A DNA stretch of 64,000 bases from Hordeum vulgare subsp. vulgare (taxonomy: Eukaryota; Streptophyta; Magnoliopsida; Poales; Poaceae), in contig NC_058524.1 of NCBI RefSeq assembly GCF_904849725.1, forward strand, positions 350,359,823 to 350,423,822, given 5' to 3'. The translations under genes were made by a program, and so were the position numbers. The notes below the pieces were generated by a model. It did not search any database. It saw only the letters and a program-made list of their open reading frames with translations, and was not told the DNA's origin. Shown here piece after piece: positions 12,890 through 24,738 of this stretch. Each line of letters starts with the position of its first letter. The first letter of the stretch is position 1.

Positions 12890-13990
12890 ATGGCTCCACC
12901 AACTCGCTCGAATCCGGGTTGTGAGGATGCTGACCCTCCACCACCCCCTCCGCCACCGCCTCCTCCACCAGAGGCATGGCAAGTTGTGATGGCGGCAACC
13001 AATGCAAACACTTAGATGTTGCTCCAGTTGTTGCAAGAGAGGAACCAACAACATCATGGTAATTTCAACAGTGGTGGACAACTGTTTGCAATTCTGAATC
13101 AATTCCTGGGAAACTAGCTGAAGTCCTCACTTCTTGTGACCATCCATTCGATGTGGATGACTGGATTCATGACATGAACAAGAACTTCGAGTGCGGTAAT
13201 GTGCGACCAGAGGACTTTGTCAACTCTGCAACATTTTAGCTCAAGGGGCAGGTAGCATAATGGTGGTAGCAATTGAAGGATTCCATAGGAGACAGAATGA
13301 TTAGTCGGGATGATTTCTGTAGGGATTTCAAACCTCCGTATATTCCAACAAGTTTTGTGGAAGAGATGCGTGAGAATTTCACGCGCTTGAAACAAGGAGG
13401 TTCATCTGTGTACAAGTACAATGTGGAGTTCTAGGAGCTGGCCCGATATGCTAAACAAGACATTCTAGATCAGAAGAGCAAGATTTATCAGTTCATAGGT
13501 GGTCTGAACGAAGACCTATAGCTGGCCCTTGCCTTGCACGAGCCTCTTGAGTTCGACTAGTTTTACAATTTGGCTCTCAGGGCTGAGGCAGATTTTCTCA
13601 ATCTGGAGAACTCAAGGAAGCATTTCAGAGATTCCGGTTCCTCGTCCTCTACTCACGTGGTTCAGAAGTAACAAAAATATTGGGTGTCTCCTCCTCCTTG
13701 GCAGCCTCAGCAGTTCAAGCAGTCTGGTGGTTGTGGCTCTTTCCACCCACCTAACCCAGCTTTCGAGCAGAGATTCCAGCAGCAGAAGAAAGGAAATCCT
13801 CAACTCCAATTCCGTCCGCTGTCAGAGCTGAATTGTCACAAGTGTGGTCAGAAGGGTCATTACTCTAACAAGTGCACCATCTAGCAGTGTCTTTCGCCTC
13901 CTCCTCTAGTCAAGTCTCCAGGCAATGCTATGGTGAATTTCAACCCCAAGTCTGCAAGGGTAAACATGGTGAATGCAGCTGAAGCATAGA
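12890..13990 (+). pseudogene. gag of element A, disrupted
   Basis: Starts at ATG 12890 (MAPPTRSNPG) with a Pro-rich N-terminus. The Retrotrans_gag core spans about 13140-13600 (DVDDWIHDMN, EEMRENFTRLKQGG). A CX2CX4HX4C zinc knuckle, CHKCGQKGHYSNKC, is intact at about 13835-13876. In-frame stops are TAG at 13013, 13237, 13267, 13432, 13519, 13558, 13882 and 13987, and TAA at 13258 and 13669. A frameshift lies between 13013 and 13237. Nearly all the stops stand where a Gln codon is expected. The product would be the capsid/nucleocapsid polyprotein. Confidence 0.82.
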
Positions 13991-15780
13991 ACTCCTCTTA
14001 TGTGATCATGGGTAATCTCTCAGTTAATGATATTCCTGCTAAGGTTCTATTTGACACTCTTGCATCGCATTCGTTCATTTCCAAGCCTTTTGCAACCAAG
14101 CATCATTTGCATCATGAGCAGTTGCCTAGACCTTTGTCACTTGTTTATCCGTGTTTATTTATGCATGCAAAATGGTGGTTCCGGATGTGTCTGTCAAGAT
14201 GAGCAACTATTCTTTTCTGGCTCCTCCAATTGTCCTTGGCAAGTCGGATATTGATCTGATCGTTGGCATGGATTGGCTGGCGATGAACAAGGCGTTTGTT
14301 GATTGTGAAGCAAAAGAAGTCAAGTTGACTCATCCTTCGAAGGACGTGATCATTTTTGCTGCTCGCAACGACATGATCCGTCTGTTTTCCCTCAATGAGA
14401 AGGGTGAAATCTCTCCCATTTCTCAAGTACCAGTGGTGTGTGAGTACAAAGATGACTTTCCAAAATAGTTGCCAGGAATGCCTTCGCACCGGCCAGTTGA
14501 GTTCGTACTTGAGCTTGAACCTGGAAATGAACCGGTCTACAAGCAGCCGTATAAACTTGCCCCCGAAGAGCTGAAAGACCTGAAGACGCATCTTGATGAG
14601 CAAGAGCGTGTGGGTCTGATCAAACCAAGTTCTTCTCCTTGGGGTTGTGGTGTTCTGTTTGTCAAGAAGAAGGACGCCATGGACCGACTCTGTATCGACT
14701 ACCGTCCATTGAATAAGAAGACAATCATAAACAAGTATCGACTTCCCAACATCAATGAATTGTTTGAGCAATTGAAAGGGGCCAAGATTTTTTCTAAGCT
14801 TGATCTCCGGATGGGCTATCATTAGATCCACATTCGCGAAGAAGATATTCCCAAGACTGCTTTTAGGACAAGCTTTGGCTCTTATGTGTACACAATGATG
14901 TCTTTTGGTCTCGCCAATGCTCCTCCAACCTTCTCTCGGATGATGAAATATATCTTCTCCCCATTCTACAATGAATTTGTCTTGGTGTATTTTGATGACA
15001 TTCTGGTCTTTTCTGAAACTGAGGAAGAGCATGAAGAGCATCTCCCGCTTGTGCTTGATAAGCTAAGAGAGCATAAGTTCTATGCTAAATTTTCCAAATG
15101 TGAGTTGTGGTTGAAGGAAGTTGTGTACCTTGGGCACATCATTTCTGCCGAGGGCATCAAAGTTGATCCTACAAAGGTGAAGGCCATTGTTGAGTGGGAA
15201 CCTTTTCAGAATGTGAAGCAGCTTCGAAGCTTTCTCGGGCTTGCAAGCTATTGCAGAAGGTTTGTTTAGAACTTCTCCAAGATTGCTAAGCCTTTGTACA
15301 ACCTTATTAAGAAGAGTGTGAAGTTTGTCTGGTCTCCAGAGTGTCAGTTGGCCTTCGACACACTCAAAGAGAAGCTCACTTCAAGTCCAGTCTTGACTCC
15401 TCCTCATGATTCAAAGCCTTATCAGGTGTTCTGTGATGCCTCTCTCCAAGGTCTTGGTGCAGTTCAGATGCAAGAGAAGAAAGCGGTAGCTTATACCTCG
15501 AGGCAGTTGAAGCCAAGTGAGAAGACCTACCCCGCTCATGATTTTGAGTTGGTGGCAATGGTCCATGCTTTGATGACTTGGAGACACCTCTTGTTGGGCA
15601 CATATGTTGAAGTATACACCAATCACATGAGTCTCAAATACATCTTCACCCAGCCTAGTCTGAATCTTCGGCAAACTCGTTGGGTGGAAATGATCCAAGT
15701 TTATAATACGAGCATTGACTTCACTCCAGGCAAAGCAAATGTCATTGCAGATGCTTTGAGCAGAAAGGCTTACTGCAACA
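13991..15780 (+). pseudogene. pol of element A, part 1: protease, reverse transcriptase, RNase H
   Basis: Protease: LFDTLASHSF at about 14047-14076, with the Gly of D-S/T-G replaced by Leu, then VGMDWLA near 14260; a frameshift lies near 14143-14170. RT: ELPGMP-like start at 14469, [14 protein letters not shown], then a TAG at 14823 inside the YHQI motif. The catalytic YFDDIL is intact at about 14988-15005, followed by LGHIISAEGI and RSFLGLASYCRRF, with a TAG at 15267. RNase H: FCDASLQGLG, ELVAMVHAL, VYTNHMSLKY and ADALSRK. The Asp expected in TDH is Asn (codon 15621-15623), which would abolish metal binding at that site. A TAG at 14466 separates protease from RT. Confidence 0.85.
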
Positions 15781-17321
15781 GTCTAATTCTGAAGCCTCTC
15801 CAACCTAATCTTTGTGAATCTTTCAGGAAGCTCAACCTTCAGACAGTACCTCAAGGATTTCTTGCTAATCTCCAGATTTCTCCTACCTTGGAAGGCCAAG
15901 GCCGACAAGCTCAACTTCTTGATGCGATGGTGAAGAAAGTTAAGATTGGCTTGTCAAAGAGCATTCCGAAATATAGGTCCTTCCCTGTTGATGACACAGA
16001 TACCTTGTTCTTCGAAGACCGCCTTGTCATTCTAAAAGGAGAGCTCTGGAAAGTGATCATGGATGAAGCCCATAATTCCCTCCTCTCGATACATCCAGGT
16101 AGCTCCAAAATGTATCAAGATCTGAAGCAGACCTTTGGCGGACTTGCATGAAATGTGAAATTGCTCAGTTCGTGAACGAGTGTGATGTGTGTCGCAGAGT
16201 GAAGGCGGAGCATCAACGCCTAGCTGGTCTCGTGCATCCGTTGCCTATACCCGAGTGGAAATTCGATCATCTAGAAATGGATTTTGTCAATGGGTTTTCC
16301 AAAGTCTAAGAGAGGCAACAATGCCATCTTCGTCATCATCAATAAGTTGACCAAAGTTGCTCATTTCCTACCGGTCAAAGAGTCTATCTCGGCAGCTCAA
16401 CTTGCAGAGTTGTATACGTAAAGGATAGTTTCGTTGCACGGTGTTCCTATGCTCATTTCTTTAGATCGTGGAAGCATCTTTACTTCCAAGTTTTGGGATT
16501 CCTTTCAGCCTGCGATGGGTACTAAGATCTGTTTCAGTACTGCTTTCCATCCTTAGACAAGTGGGCAAGTTGAGAGAGTCAATCAGATCCTTGAAGATAT
16601 GCTAACGGCTTGTGTGATTTCTTTTGGCATGAAGTGGGAAGATTTCCTACCGTTTGTTGAGTTCTCATACAACAACAACTTTCAAGCAAGCTTAGGCAAG
16701 GCCCCAATTGAGATTCTATATGGCAGGAAGTGTCGTACCCTGCTCAATTGGTCAGAGACTCGTGAGTGTCAGATTCTTGGGAATGACATGATTGCTGAAG
16801 CAAAAGAAATGTGCGGTGTCATTCGGGATAATCTCAAAGCAGCCCAGTCCCACAAGAATAGCTACTACGATAGCAAGCATCATGACATGAATTTTCAGCT
16901 CGATGATTTTGTGTATATCAAAGTGTCTCCCATGAAGGGCACTCAACGCTTCGGCATCAAAGGAAGGCTTGCTCCTCGCTTTGTTGGTCCTTTCAAAGTT
17001 TTTGGCAAGGGAGGTGATCTTGCATATCAGTTAGAGCTTCCATCCAACTTGTCCAATGTGCATGATGTGTTCGACGTCTCCCAGCTCCGAAGATGCTTCA
17101 AGACTCCCGAGCGCACATTTGATCTCCAGGATATCGATCTCCATCCCGACCTATCCTACCATGAGCATCCGATAGAAATTATTTAAGAGACTGTGATTAA
17201 GACCCGCAATAAGTCAATGAAGTTCCTCAAAGTGCAATGGTCACAACATTCAGACAAAGAAGCCACTTGGGAGCGCGAGGACCACCTCGGCTCCGAGTAC
17301 CCAGAGTTCTTCCAGTCATAG
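15781..17321 (+). pseudogene. pol of element A, part 2: integrase and chromodomain
   Basis: The H2C2 zinc finger is split by a one-base deletion near 16133 (IHPGSSKMYQDL, then CDVCRRVKAEHQ in another frame). The frame returns after an extra base near 16291. The D,D35E core is recognisable: MDFVNGF, SLDRGSIFTSKFW, and GQVERVNQ with its Glu. Stops are TAA at 16419 and TAG at 16554. The long open stretch 16599-17186 carries the integrase C-terminal region (GPFKV, LPSNLSNVHDVFDVSQLR). After a TAA at 17184 comes a chromodomain (MKFLKVQWSQHS, ATWEREDHL) to about 17318. Chromodomains direct integration to marked chromatin. Confidence 0.83.
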
Positions 17322-17357
17322 ATCTCGGGTCGAGATCCTCTTGTAGTGTGGGAGAGT
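17321..17357 (+). promoter_or_regulatory. PPT region of element A with a short dyad
   Basis: The purine-rich stretch GTGTGGGAGAG precedes the 3' LTR start at 17358 and is the likely plus-strand primer. Just upstream, 17321-17337 is an inverted repeat (GATCTCG, 3-nt loop, CGAGATC). The same arrangement occurs in element C at 44061-44079. Confidence 0.6.
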
Positions 17358-17705
17358 TGTGACAGTCCCAATGCAATTATTTCCCCTCTTGTAATCTTTC
17401 CGTGTATGGAAACCTTGGTATGTTAATTATATGTGGTGTGATCCCATCTTTGTGTCATCATCTTATGTGCATCATGTCATCATGCATAACATCTCCTATC
17501 TTTTGTCATGTTGTTTGGTGTTGCACCTTTAGGGATTGATGTGTGAGTGCATGTATGGATGTGTTTAGGCTTGTGCAATATGAGTGGGTGCAACAAGAGC
17601 TCCTTCAAACCCAATTGTTGCACCATGGTTTCAAAACCCCCTCCCCTCCAATTAGTTGTGGTAGATTTAAAAGTTTCTAGTTTTGCCTCAATAAAAAAGT
17701 TCCTC
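17358..17705 (+). repeat. First 348 bp of the 3' LTR of element A
   Basis: TGTGACAGTCCCAATGC onward matches 8124-8470 of the 5' LTR closely. The match stops at 17705, where element B begins; in the 5' LTR the sequence continues cttttctaat. The remainder should appear after B's right end, outside the window, preceded by a repeat of tcctc (17701-17705). Confidence 0.85.
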
Positions 17706-19466
17706 TTTCACACCCTTTTTTCATTTCACTTTCACTGTAATTTCAAAATCTAAATTTTTTAAAACTTTTCAAAAAACAATGTTGTGAGTGCCATGATTGT
17801 CATTGTATGCTTGTCTACTTGGTTGAGCGGTATCAAAAACCATGTTTTCATAACATAAATATTCCCAAAATTATTTTTCTTATTTTGACTATTTCAAAAC
17901 CTTACTTTGGGTTGCACTAACTATTCCTTGACAACAAAGGAGTGCTCTTACCCAAAGATGGTGATCTCGTTCTAAAACTATTTTAACTCTCCAAAACCAT
18001 AAAATAATTATTTTATAAATTATTTTCCTATTTTATTTGCGTGTCCATTTTTGAGGCCAGAAATGATATTCCTATATGGAAAATTACTTTCCTTCCTTAG
18101 AAAAATATGAGAAAATTTGGAGATACTCATGGCACATATATTTTCCATACATAAGATTTTCAACCCCTATTTATATTCAAAATATTTGAGCAAAACCTTG
18201 TAAACCCATTTTGTCTGTTTTGATCTTTCAGAATATTTCCGAAGGAAATATTTCTAATAAAATCCTAGAAAATTCCAGCAACCTTCCCAAGCTATATTTA
18301 TTGGCCACACCAAGTTTCACCTCATTCCAAGGTGATTTGGTTCACTAAATAATCATAAAACCCTGTGTGTTCAGAATCAAATTGAAACATCTCTACATTG
18401 CAAAGTTTACCCAAATGGGTTATAACTTTGCAGGAGTGTTCAACACCCCAAATGAGGAGTATCTGCCAAAAATGGGATTTGCAGGAGGTAATCTACCCAC
18501 ATTCCCATTGGAAGGGACATATCTGCCATTTGGGGGGTGATTTCAAGTTTGCATTGCCAAACTTGTCCAATGAGGCTCAAATTTGGTGGAGTATCTTATT
18601 TCTACATCAAAGTAAATCCTGTTAACTCTCACCACCAATTTTGAGGTGTTGCTATCCCAAACACCCGTCGAACACCTTCTGCCATATTAGAAAATCAGCC
18701 CCTACCCCACTCCACACTTAAGCTCTTCCCTCCAAACTCTTTGACCAAGCAACCAGAACCATTCCCCAACTGCAGGAGAGTGGCCCCTCTTTGAATCCGA
18801 GCAGAAGGCCCCAAAATCCTCATTATAAGTTATGAGCCAATGTTGGCTTCTCTTCTTTCCTCTCATCCCATGGACAAACAGTGAGTCCCCCGGCTCCCAA
18901 ACGGCTAGGCATCTGCAGTTCAAGCCCCAGGACACCCAGACAAGGCTAAAGTGCCCCAGAGCGCGCTAGCGAGCCGTGGCATGCCAAAACTGCGCTCTCG
19001 GCACACTATTGGGTGCACCCGAAGCTAAGGTGGCAAGCCCCCACTGGTTCGAGCCTCCCCCTGATGCCCATTCGAGTCCCCGACCACCTCTCTGTATCAG
19101 GGCAGCCCAGGCCCCCTCCCCCTTCTCTCTGTTGATTCGAGGGACGCGTGCCCACGCGCGCCAGATCCAACCAGAAGACCATGGCCATGCGTGCACGCTC
19201 CTCTTCGCTTTATCTACCTCTCTGTGGGTCACATAGGTCCTAAACCACGTTCGCATACCATGGTTTCGACCCTGCGCACTCACTGCCCCTCCTGCGAGCA
19301 GCGGTGAAACCACCGGCACCACCAGCTTGGTGCACCATCGGGAGCCTATAAATATGCCAACCCCTCGCTCCAGCACCGTCATCCCACCTATCCAGTGCCT
19401 AAATTCCACCCCTAGCCTCTTCATTTGAGCACAGCGGGCTCCTGCGCTCGAGATCGATCGAGGCCC
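17706..19466 (+). repeat. 5' LTR of B, piece 1
   Basis: The start TTTCACACCC corresponds to TGCCACACCC at 59920 in the 3' LTR; the TG has become TT. It aligns with 59920-61680. It ends at ggccc (19462-19466), which is repeated as ggcct after element I. Confidence 0.88.
19347..19354 (+). promoter_or_regulatory. TATA box of B's 5' LTR
   Basis: GCCTATAAATATGCC, with a matching CTATAAATAGG in the 3' LTR at 61562-61569. Element I inserted about 110 bp downstream, which would separate this promoter from B's body. Confidence 0.65.
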
Positions 19467-20805
19467 TGATACGTCCCAAACGTATATATAATTTCTGCTT
19501 GTTCCATTATATTTTGGGTGACATTGTTTTTTTTGCTACACTTTTATACCTTTTTACACATATTTGGACTAACCTACTAACTCAACGCACCCAGTGCCAG
19601 TTTTTATTTGCTGATGTGTTTTTTGCCGGGACTTCTACCCCAATTTACACAACCCCAAAAATCCCGAGAAAAAAAATATAAAAATCAGCGTGACCTGGTT
19701 TGCTAGGATCATGCCTGGAGGCTGGCCGCTTGGTGCTCGTGAAGTTTCCGTCACGCTGATCATGTAGGGAAGCTCACAAGGGCTAAGCATGGTGCCCTAC
19801 ATGATCAAGGCATCTATGTAATTTACTCGCTGTTGCTATGCTTGGTTTGCTGGGATCCGATGGATTATGAGATTATGTTGAGATTGTGATGAGTTATATA
19901 TTTGGTTCTCCTTTTATATTATGTTCTTGAGTAATTCATGCATGTTCTCTGTTGCTTTTTATTGCTTTGGCCGAGTAGTATATTGTAACTCCAATAGGGA
20001 GTGTTATGCATGATTGTGGGTTCATGCCCCCTGATGTCTAGCTTGAGTGACAGAAACATGAGACTAGGGGATGTGTTGTTGCCACCAAGGAGAAAACAAT
20101 GGTGCTTGTGACCACAGTTGCAAGGATTATTTACCTTACGCAAAGTTCATTAATGCAGTTGTCCGTTGCTTTGAGTTTACACTTTGGGTGGGGCTCGCAA
20201 CTTAATACCAGCGATATGTTCTGGATAAATATCTCAAGGTGGATGACTAGAGAGTAGATGGTGATGGATAAAAGGTCTACGTGTCTTGGCGTATTGCCCA
20301 TTACTTTTGAGCCTCTAACTTTCTAGTAGCATGATTAGCATTGCGGTGCGTTTATAATTCTCTCAATCGCCCAGCTATAATTTGTTTACCCAACATAGTT
20401 GTTTATCATCTTTTGGCAGAGAGACATCACTAGTGAACATCTTGGGGCTCTGGTCCATATTACCACCACTGTTTACACCTCCACCATTTACTGATTTTAT
20501 TTACTTTTCCGTTGCAATCACTACCGCTATTCCCGTTTGTGTTTTCATCCTTTGCAAACTACAAGGCCGGAGAGATTGACAACCTCTCCGAACTCGTTGG
20601 GAAGAAAGTTATTTGTTGTGTGTGTGGGTCCACGTTTTCTGCTAGCGCTAGAGCAGCGGACACCTACTTGTTGTTCCTAGGAGTCCTCCTGGTTCGATAA
20701 ACCATATAGTCCCTGTGTAAGGGAAATCTTCTGCTGATTACATCTCCACCTTCCACTTGGGGTAACCAACGAGGGGCGAGAAGTATATCCATCAACTCAT
20801 CATCA
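19467..20805 (+). repeat. 5' LTR of element I, rearranged
   Basis: 1339 bp against 1656 bp for the 3' LTR. The start and the region 19801-20805 match the 3' LTR well. Between 19684 and 19803 the sequence is replaced by two pieces that match the 3' LTR in inverted orientation, and most of the GC-rich promoter region is lost. The end is CATCAACTCATCATCA. Confidence 0.88.
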
Positions 20806-20815
20806 AGAAAAATTC

Positions 20816-20833
20816 TGGCGCCGTTGCCGGGGA
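20816..20833 (+). promoter_or_regulatory. Primer-binding site of element I (tRNA-Asp)
   Basis: TGGCGCCGTTGCCGGGGA, an exact match to the complement of the plant tRNA-Asp 3' end, ten bases after the LTR. Confidence 0.88.
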
Positions 20834-21054
20834 CTCCAGTCTTCAAGATAGGGCAGTTGCACACTATGTTTTAACTTTGCTTTAGTCTTGTTAGTTTCCT
20901 TTCTAATTTTTTCTTTAGAGTCTTATACCAAAAACGACAGAAAAAATTAGTTGATTTGCTTTTAGTTGTCCTTTCTGCTTAGTCCATCATGTTAGGGTTT
21001 CATGCTTTAAGGAAATCTGAGGTCCTAGATTTCCATTAAAAGAATGGAAAAAAT

Positions 21055-21822
21055 ATGAAGGAGGCTTGGGATAGAATTTCTGAAGCACATAAAAGAATTA
21101 TGCCTTGGATAGCTATCAAAATTGTGCTTAGAAATTTTTATCATGGTCTTTTTATATGGTGTAAACACTCTCTTGATATTATAGCTGAAGGAGATTTTTT
21201 AGAGTGTGATGAGGCTAGAGCTCTTAATATTATACATGGTCTATCTAATTACCGTGTTTATGGTCGTGGATTTGACACTATTATAGATAGACTTGCTACC
21301 ATTCAAAGAAGAATAGATGCTCTAGACTTAAGAGAAAGAGAGAAACCCATGGTTGATAAGAAACATTTTGAAAATAGATGATGACTTGGAGCCTTTTGTT
21401 AGAATTAGGATCTCTAACCAAGACTTCCTTGCTTATTGGGATATTGGATCCACGGTTTCTACAATGCCAAAAGTTGTTTATGATTCTCTAAGCCTTTTAA
21501 ACATGGACAATTTTTCATCTTATCATGAACATGCTGATGGGGATATTTCTGAAATCCAGGGAAAGGCAAATGATGTCTAGATTAAATTCTCTAAAAGGAA
21601 TGCAACGTTGATTTCTTCATCATGAAGCCAAACCAAGGAAACATAGTGCTTGGAAGGGACTTCACCCGAGCCATGAAAGGCTTCATTGATATAGGTAAAG
21701 GACACATACGCTTAAGTGGGAAAGAAAAAGGTACGTACCTATTCCCTAGGAAAAATAAGGATGAACTTGTTGAGGATCTGTTTGAAGGTTCTGAAGATCC
21801 CAATGACCTTGGAGAATTTTGA
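21055..21822 (+). pseudogene. gag/protease remnant of element I
   Basis: 21055-21381 encodes 108 residues that I cannot place in a domain with certainty (helical, with IIHGLSNYRVYGRGFD). Overlapping it in another frame, 21353-21580 encodes a protease-like stretch, YWDIGSTVSTMPKVVYDSL, with Asp in a D-I-G context. A stop at 21578 and a frameshift near 21605 follow, then 21622-21822 with IVLGRDFTRAMKGFIDIGKG, which corresponds to the protease C-terminal ILGRPFL region of Athila-type elements. No RT, RNase H or integrase motif follows. Confidence 0.6.
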
Positions 21823-24738
21823 TCCTTCTTTTTGCATCATGCCTGGCTCAAAGTCATAAAAGAAAGCGCTTGTTGGCAGGCAACCCAATTTGTTTTTACT
21901 TTCAGTTTTAGTGGTCGGGATGCTTGTTACTACTGTAGCAACATCATTGTATCTTTATTTTCAAGTTTTGTGCCAAGTTTTAGCCTCTGATTGCAACAAA
22001 GTTCAAAAGTTGTGACATGCTGTCCAAAAATAGATTTTGTCTGCTTAATGGAAAAATTTGCCAAAAATCACCAGATCATCTTTTTGATCTGAATATTTTT
22101 GAAGTATGATCTATATAATTCTGTTTCTGGCATCTCTTCTGAGGTTTTGATTTGAGTTGTAGAAGTGCCCCGAAAAAATTACTCACTACCTGTTGTTCTG
22201 TTTTTCCTAGATTCTTCCTAGATTCTTCCATGATTTGAGTTGCTTTTCCTTTGCAAAAACCTTTTGGTAATGTTGAGAAACAGTATATCTTCATGAAAAA
22301 TCCTTATTTCTAGTAGAGAATAGATTATTTTACTATGGGCACTAACCACTCTAATCAGCTTATGATGAGTTTCGTATGAAGGGAGTTTTCAAGTATGCGA
22401 TGGAAGATGATGAAAGAAGATCCAGGAGTGTCAAGCCCTCAAGCTTGGGGATGCCCCCATGCACCCCCAAGAAATATTCAAGGATACTCAAGCGTCCAAG
22501 CTAGGGGATTCCCCCGTGCACCCCCTTCTCCATCAACAATCATCAGTTCGTCCTTCTCCATGCTATATTTTTATCACTTCATATGTTATGTGTTATGCTT
22601 GGAGCGTCCCGCTCTTTAATTTTTTGTTTGTTTTAGTTTTGCTTGTTGTTCGTAACAAGTTGGAACCTAGCCTTCTTTGTTTGGGAGATAAACACGCTCC
22701 ATTACACCCTAGAACACAACATAGGTTTTCATGCTTATGTTTTTTGTGTGTTCCTTACCTTTTTATAGGTGTTGTCATGCTTAGCTCTTAGTTTTCATGC
22801 TTTGTCTTTTTAAGAGATTTTAATTTGTTTGCTTTCCGAACTCTCTTGTGTTATCATGCTTATCTTGTTTAGAGAGTTGGCTTGTTGCACTGAGTCGTGT
22901 GTCTTGCATGAGTAGGTAATTGAGGTTGCTATTTAAGTATAGTAGTAACTTGCAATAGTTTTGAGGTATTGATTTGAGTAATGTTTGGACTAGTGGTGTC
23001 AAGAGCTTGATCCTATTAGTGATAGGTGTCGTATTTTGGGAAATCCATGTGTATTTTCAAAAGACTAAAATAAATTAGTTGAGAACTCTAGCTACTAGAT
23101 GGATTGCTAACCTCTGGAGGGTTTGAATATATTGAGTACCCTCACGTTATCATGGGTCGAGGATGCGCAAGGATAACCAAACCCCCAACACTCCTCCTCG
23201 GGGTACTTGTGATTTGTGAATCTCCTAACTAGATAGAGAGTTACCGATAATAAGTGCATCAGTTCTCCGGATTAATGCGAGTATTCGATTGTTGGCACTT
23301 CCACCATCCATATTTTGCTAGCCTCTTCGGTACCGTGCATTGCCCTTTCTCATCTTGAGAGTTGGTCCAAACTTCGCCGGTGCATCCAAACCCTTGGCAT
23401 GATACGCTCTGTCATCATAAAGCCTCATTATATCCTTCCTCAAAGCAGCCACCATACGTACCTATTAAGGCATTTCCATAGCCTTTCCGAGATACATTGC
23501 CATGCAACATCCACCATCTCATGACTTGATCTTCATGTCATACATGCTTTTGCTTGATCGAGGAGCCGCATGCTAGTTGGGACTTGCCCCTATTATTGCT
23601 ACATGGCGCGCTAGTTTCACTGCATATCCTGCTACACTGGCAGAGGCATACATTTGCATACATCATGATAGTTTTCATTTGTCATTATGTTGAGTACTTC
23701 TTATAAAGTGTGAAGATCTTCTATTCGTTCTTGTAAAACACAGAGTGTAGCCCGTAAGTGAGGAAAAGATCCGAAAGAAGACAAATTAAAAGATCCCAAA
23801 AGAGGACACATAAAAAGATCACAAAGAGGACAAATGAGAGATAAATAGAAAGAGCCAAAGAGGCCAGAAGAAAAAATAAAAAAAGAAAAAGAAAAAGAAG
23901 AAAAAATAGAGAGAAGGGGGCAACACTACTATTCCTTTTGGAAGATCTACACTCGTACTCCATTATTATATTTCTACTCCATAGAGATTATCATTCATGC
24001 ATAACTATGTGGGGAACCCTACACTATAGAACTTGGCTTGTATATTCCAATAATGAGCATCCTCAAATGAGATCTAGGTCTTCATGAGCAAGCAAGTTGG
24101 ATGCACCCCCACTAGTTCCATTCGAGAGCTTACCTTAGCTCATATGTGCATTTGTTGCATGGCAATCCCTACTTCTCACATCATATCTATCATTTGGCTT
24201 TCTCTCGCCTATGGTTGTCCTCATTGATGTGAGCCTTTCACACATTTTTTGTCTTCCTTCCCCATCATTATTCTCTTTTCCATCCTAAGTGCCAACATAT
24301 CTTACTTGCGCTCATCCATTGCATGAGTGCTCAAAGTCAAATGGGAGAGGATCATTTTGACTTGTGCCTCACTAGTGGTCTGGGGATGAGTCAAAATAAG
24401 ATTCCGAAGGAGACCAAGTGTGAAGTTTTAGTAGATTGAGTTCTCAATTAAACTATATAATGTTTTTATGGTCTAAACCCATCTCCCACTTCTTTTATGC
24501 AAACACCATTTGGAGACATTCGAGTCACGGACAACGATAACTCTTGCACCTCTATGTTCTTACTTTGCTATTTTCAATACTAGATGTAGACTCTTGCTTG
24601 TTATTGTCTTGACTTGAATTGCATATCTTAATTGCTTTACTTTGAAGTTCTTATATGTGTGTTAGCATGTCACCACAAAAATTATTTGTGTTATCATTTA
24701 CCTACTCGAGGACGAGCATGAATTAAGATTGGGGATGT
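21823..24738 (+). other. Long non-coding 3' part of element I, ending in the PPT
   Basis: About 2.9 kb without a recognisable ORF. It contains a TTGGCAGGCAACCCAA motif near 21873, common downstream of coding regions in this element group. Two PPT-like copies of an AAGCTTGGGGATGCCCC motif lie near 22440 and 22500. The likely functional PPT, AAGATTGGGGATGT, lies just before the 3' LTR. Confidence 0.65.
23745..23925 (+). repeat. Purine-rich low-complexity tract in element I
   Basis: About 180 bp of A/G-rich sequence with imperfect repeats of AAAAGATC-ACAAAGAGGACA and long AAAAAGAAA runs. It is simple sequence within the non-coding 3' region and no function can be stated. Confidence 0.7.

Larger units (their letters stand above)
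8124..17705 (+). mobile_element. Element A: gypsy chromovirus-like (Del/Tekay type), interrupted by B
   Basis: 5' LTR 8124-12048, tRNA-iMet primer site, leader, gag-pol 12890-17321, PPT region, and a 3' LTR starting at 17358 that matches the start of the 5' LTR for 348 bp before B intervenes. The rest of the 3' LTR must lie beyond 64000. LTRs near 4 kb, the iMet primer site and a C-terminal chromodomain point to the Del/Tekay chromovirus clade. At least 16 in-frame stops and several frameshifts kill it. Confidence 0.85.

Noticed and set aside
18898..19440. Minus- and plus-strand ORFs of 60-150 codons near 19000 and their equivalents near 61100-61500
   Set aside because: They fall in the GC-rich part of B's LTR, differ between the two LTR copies and show no domain.
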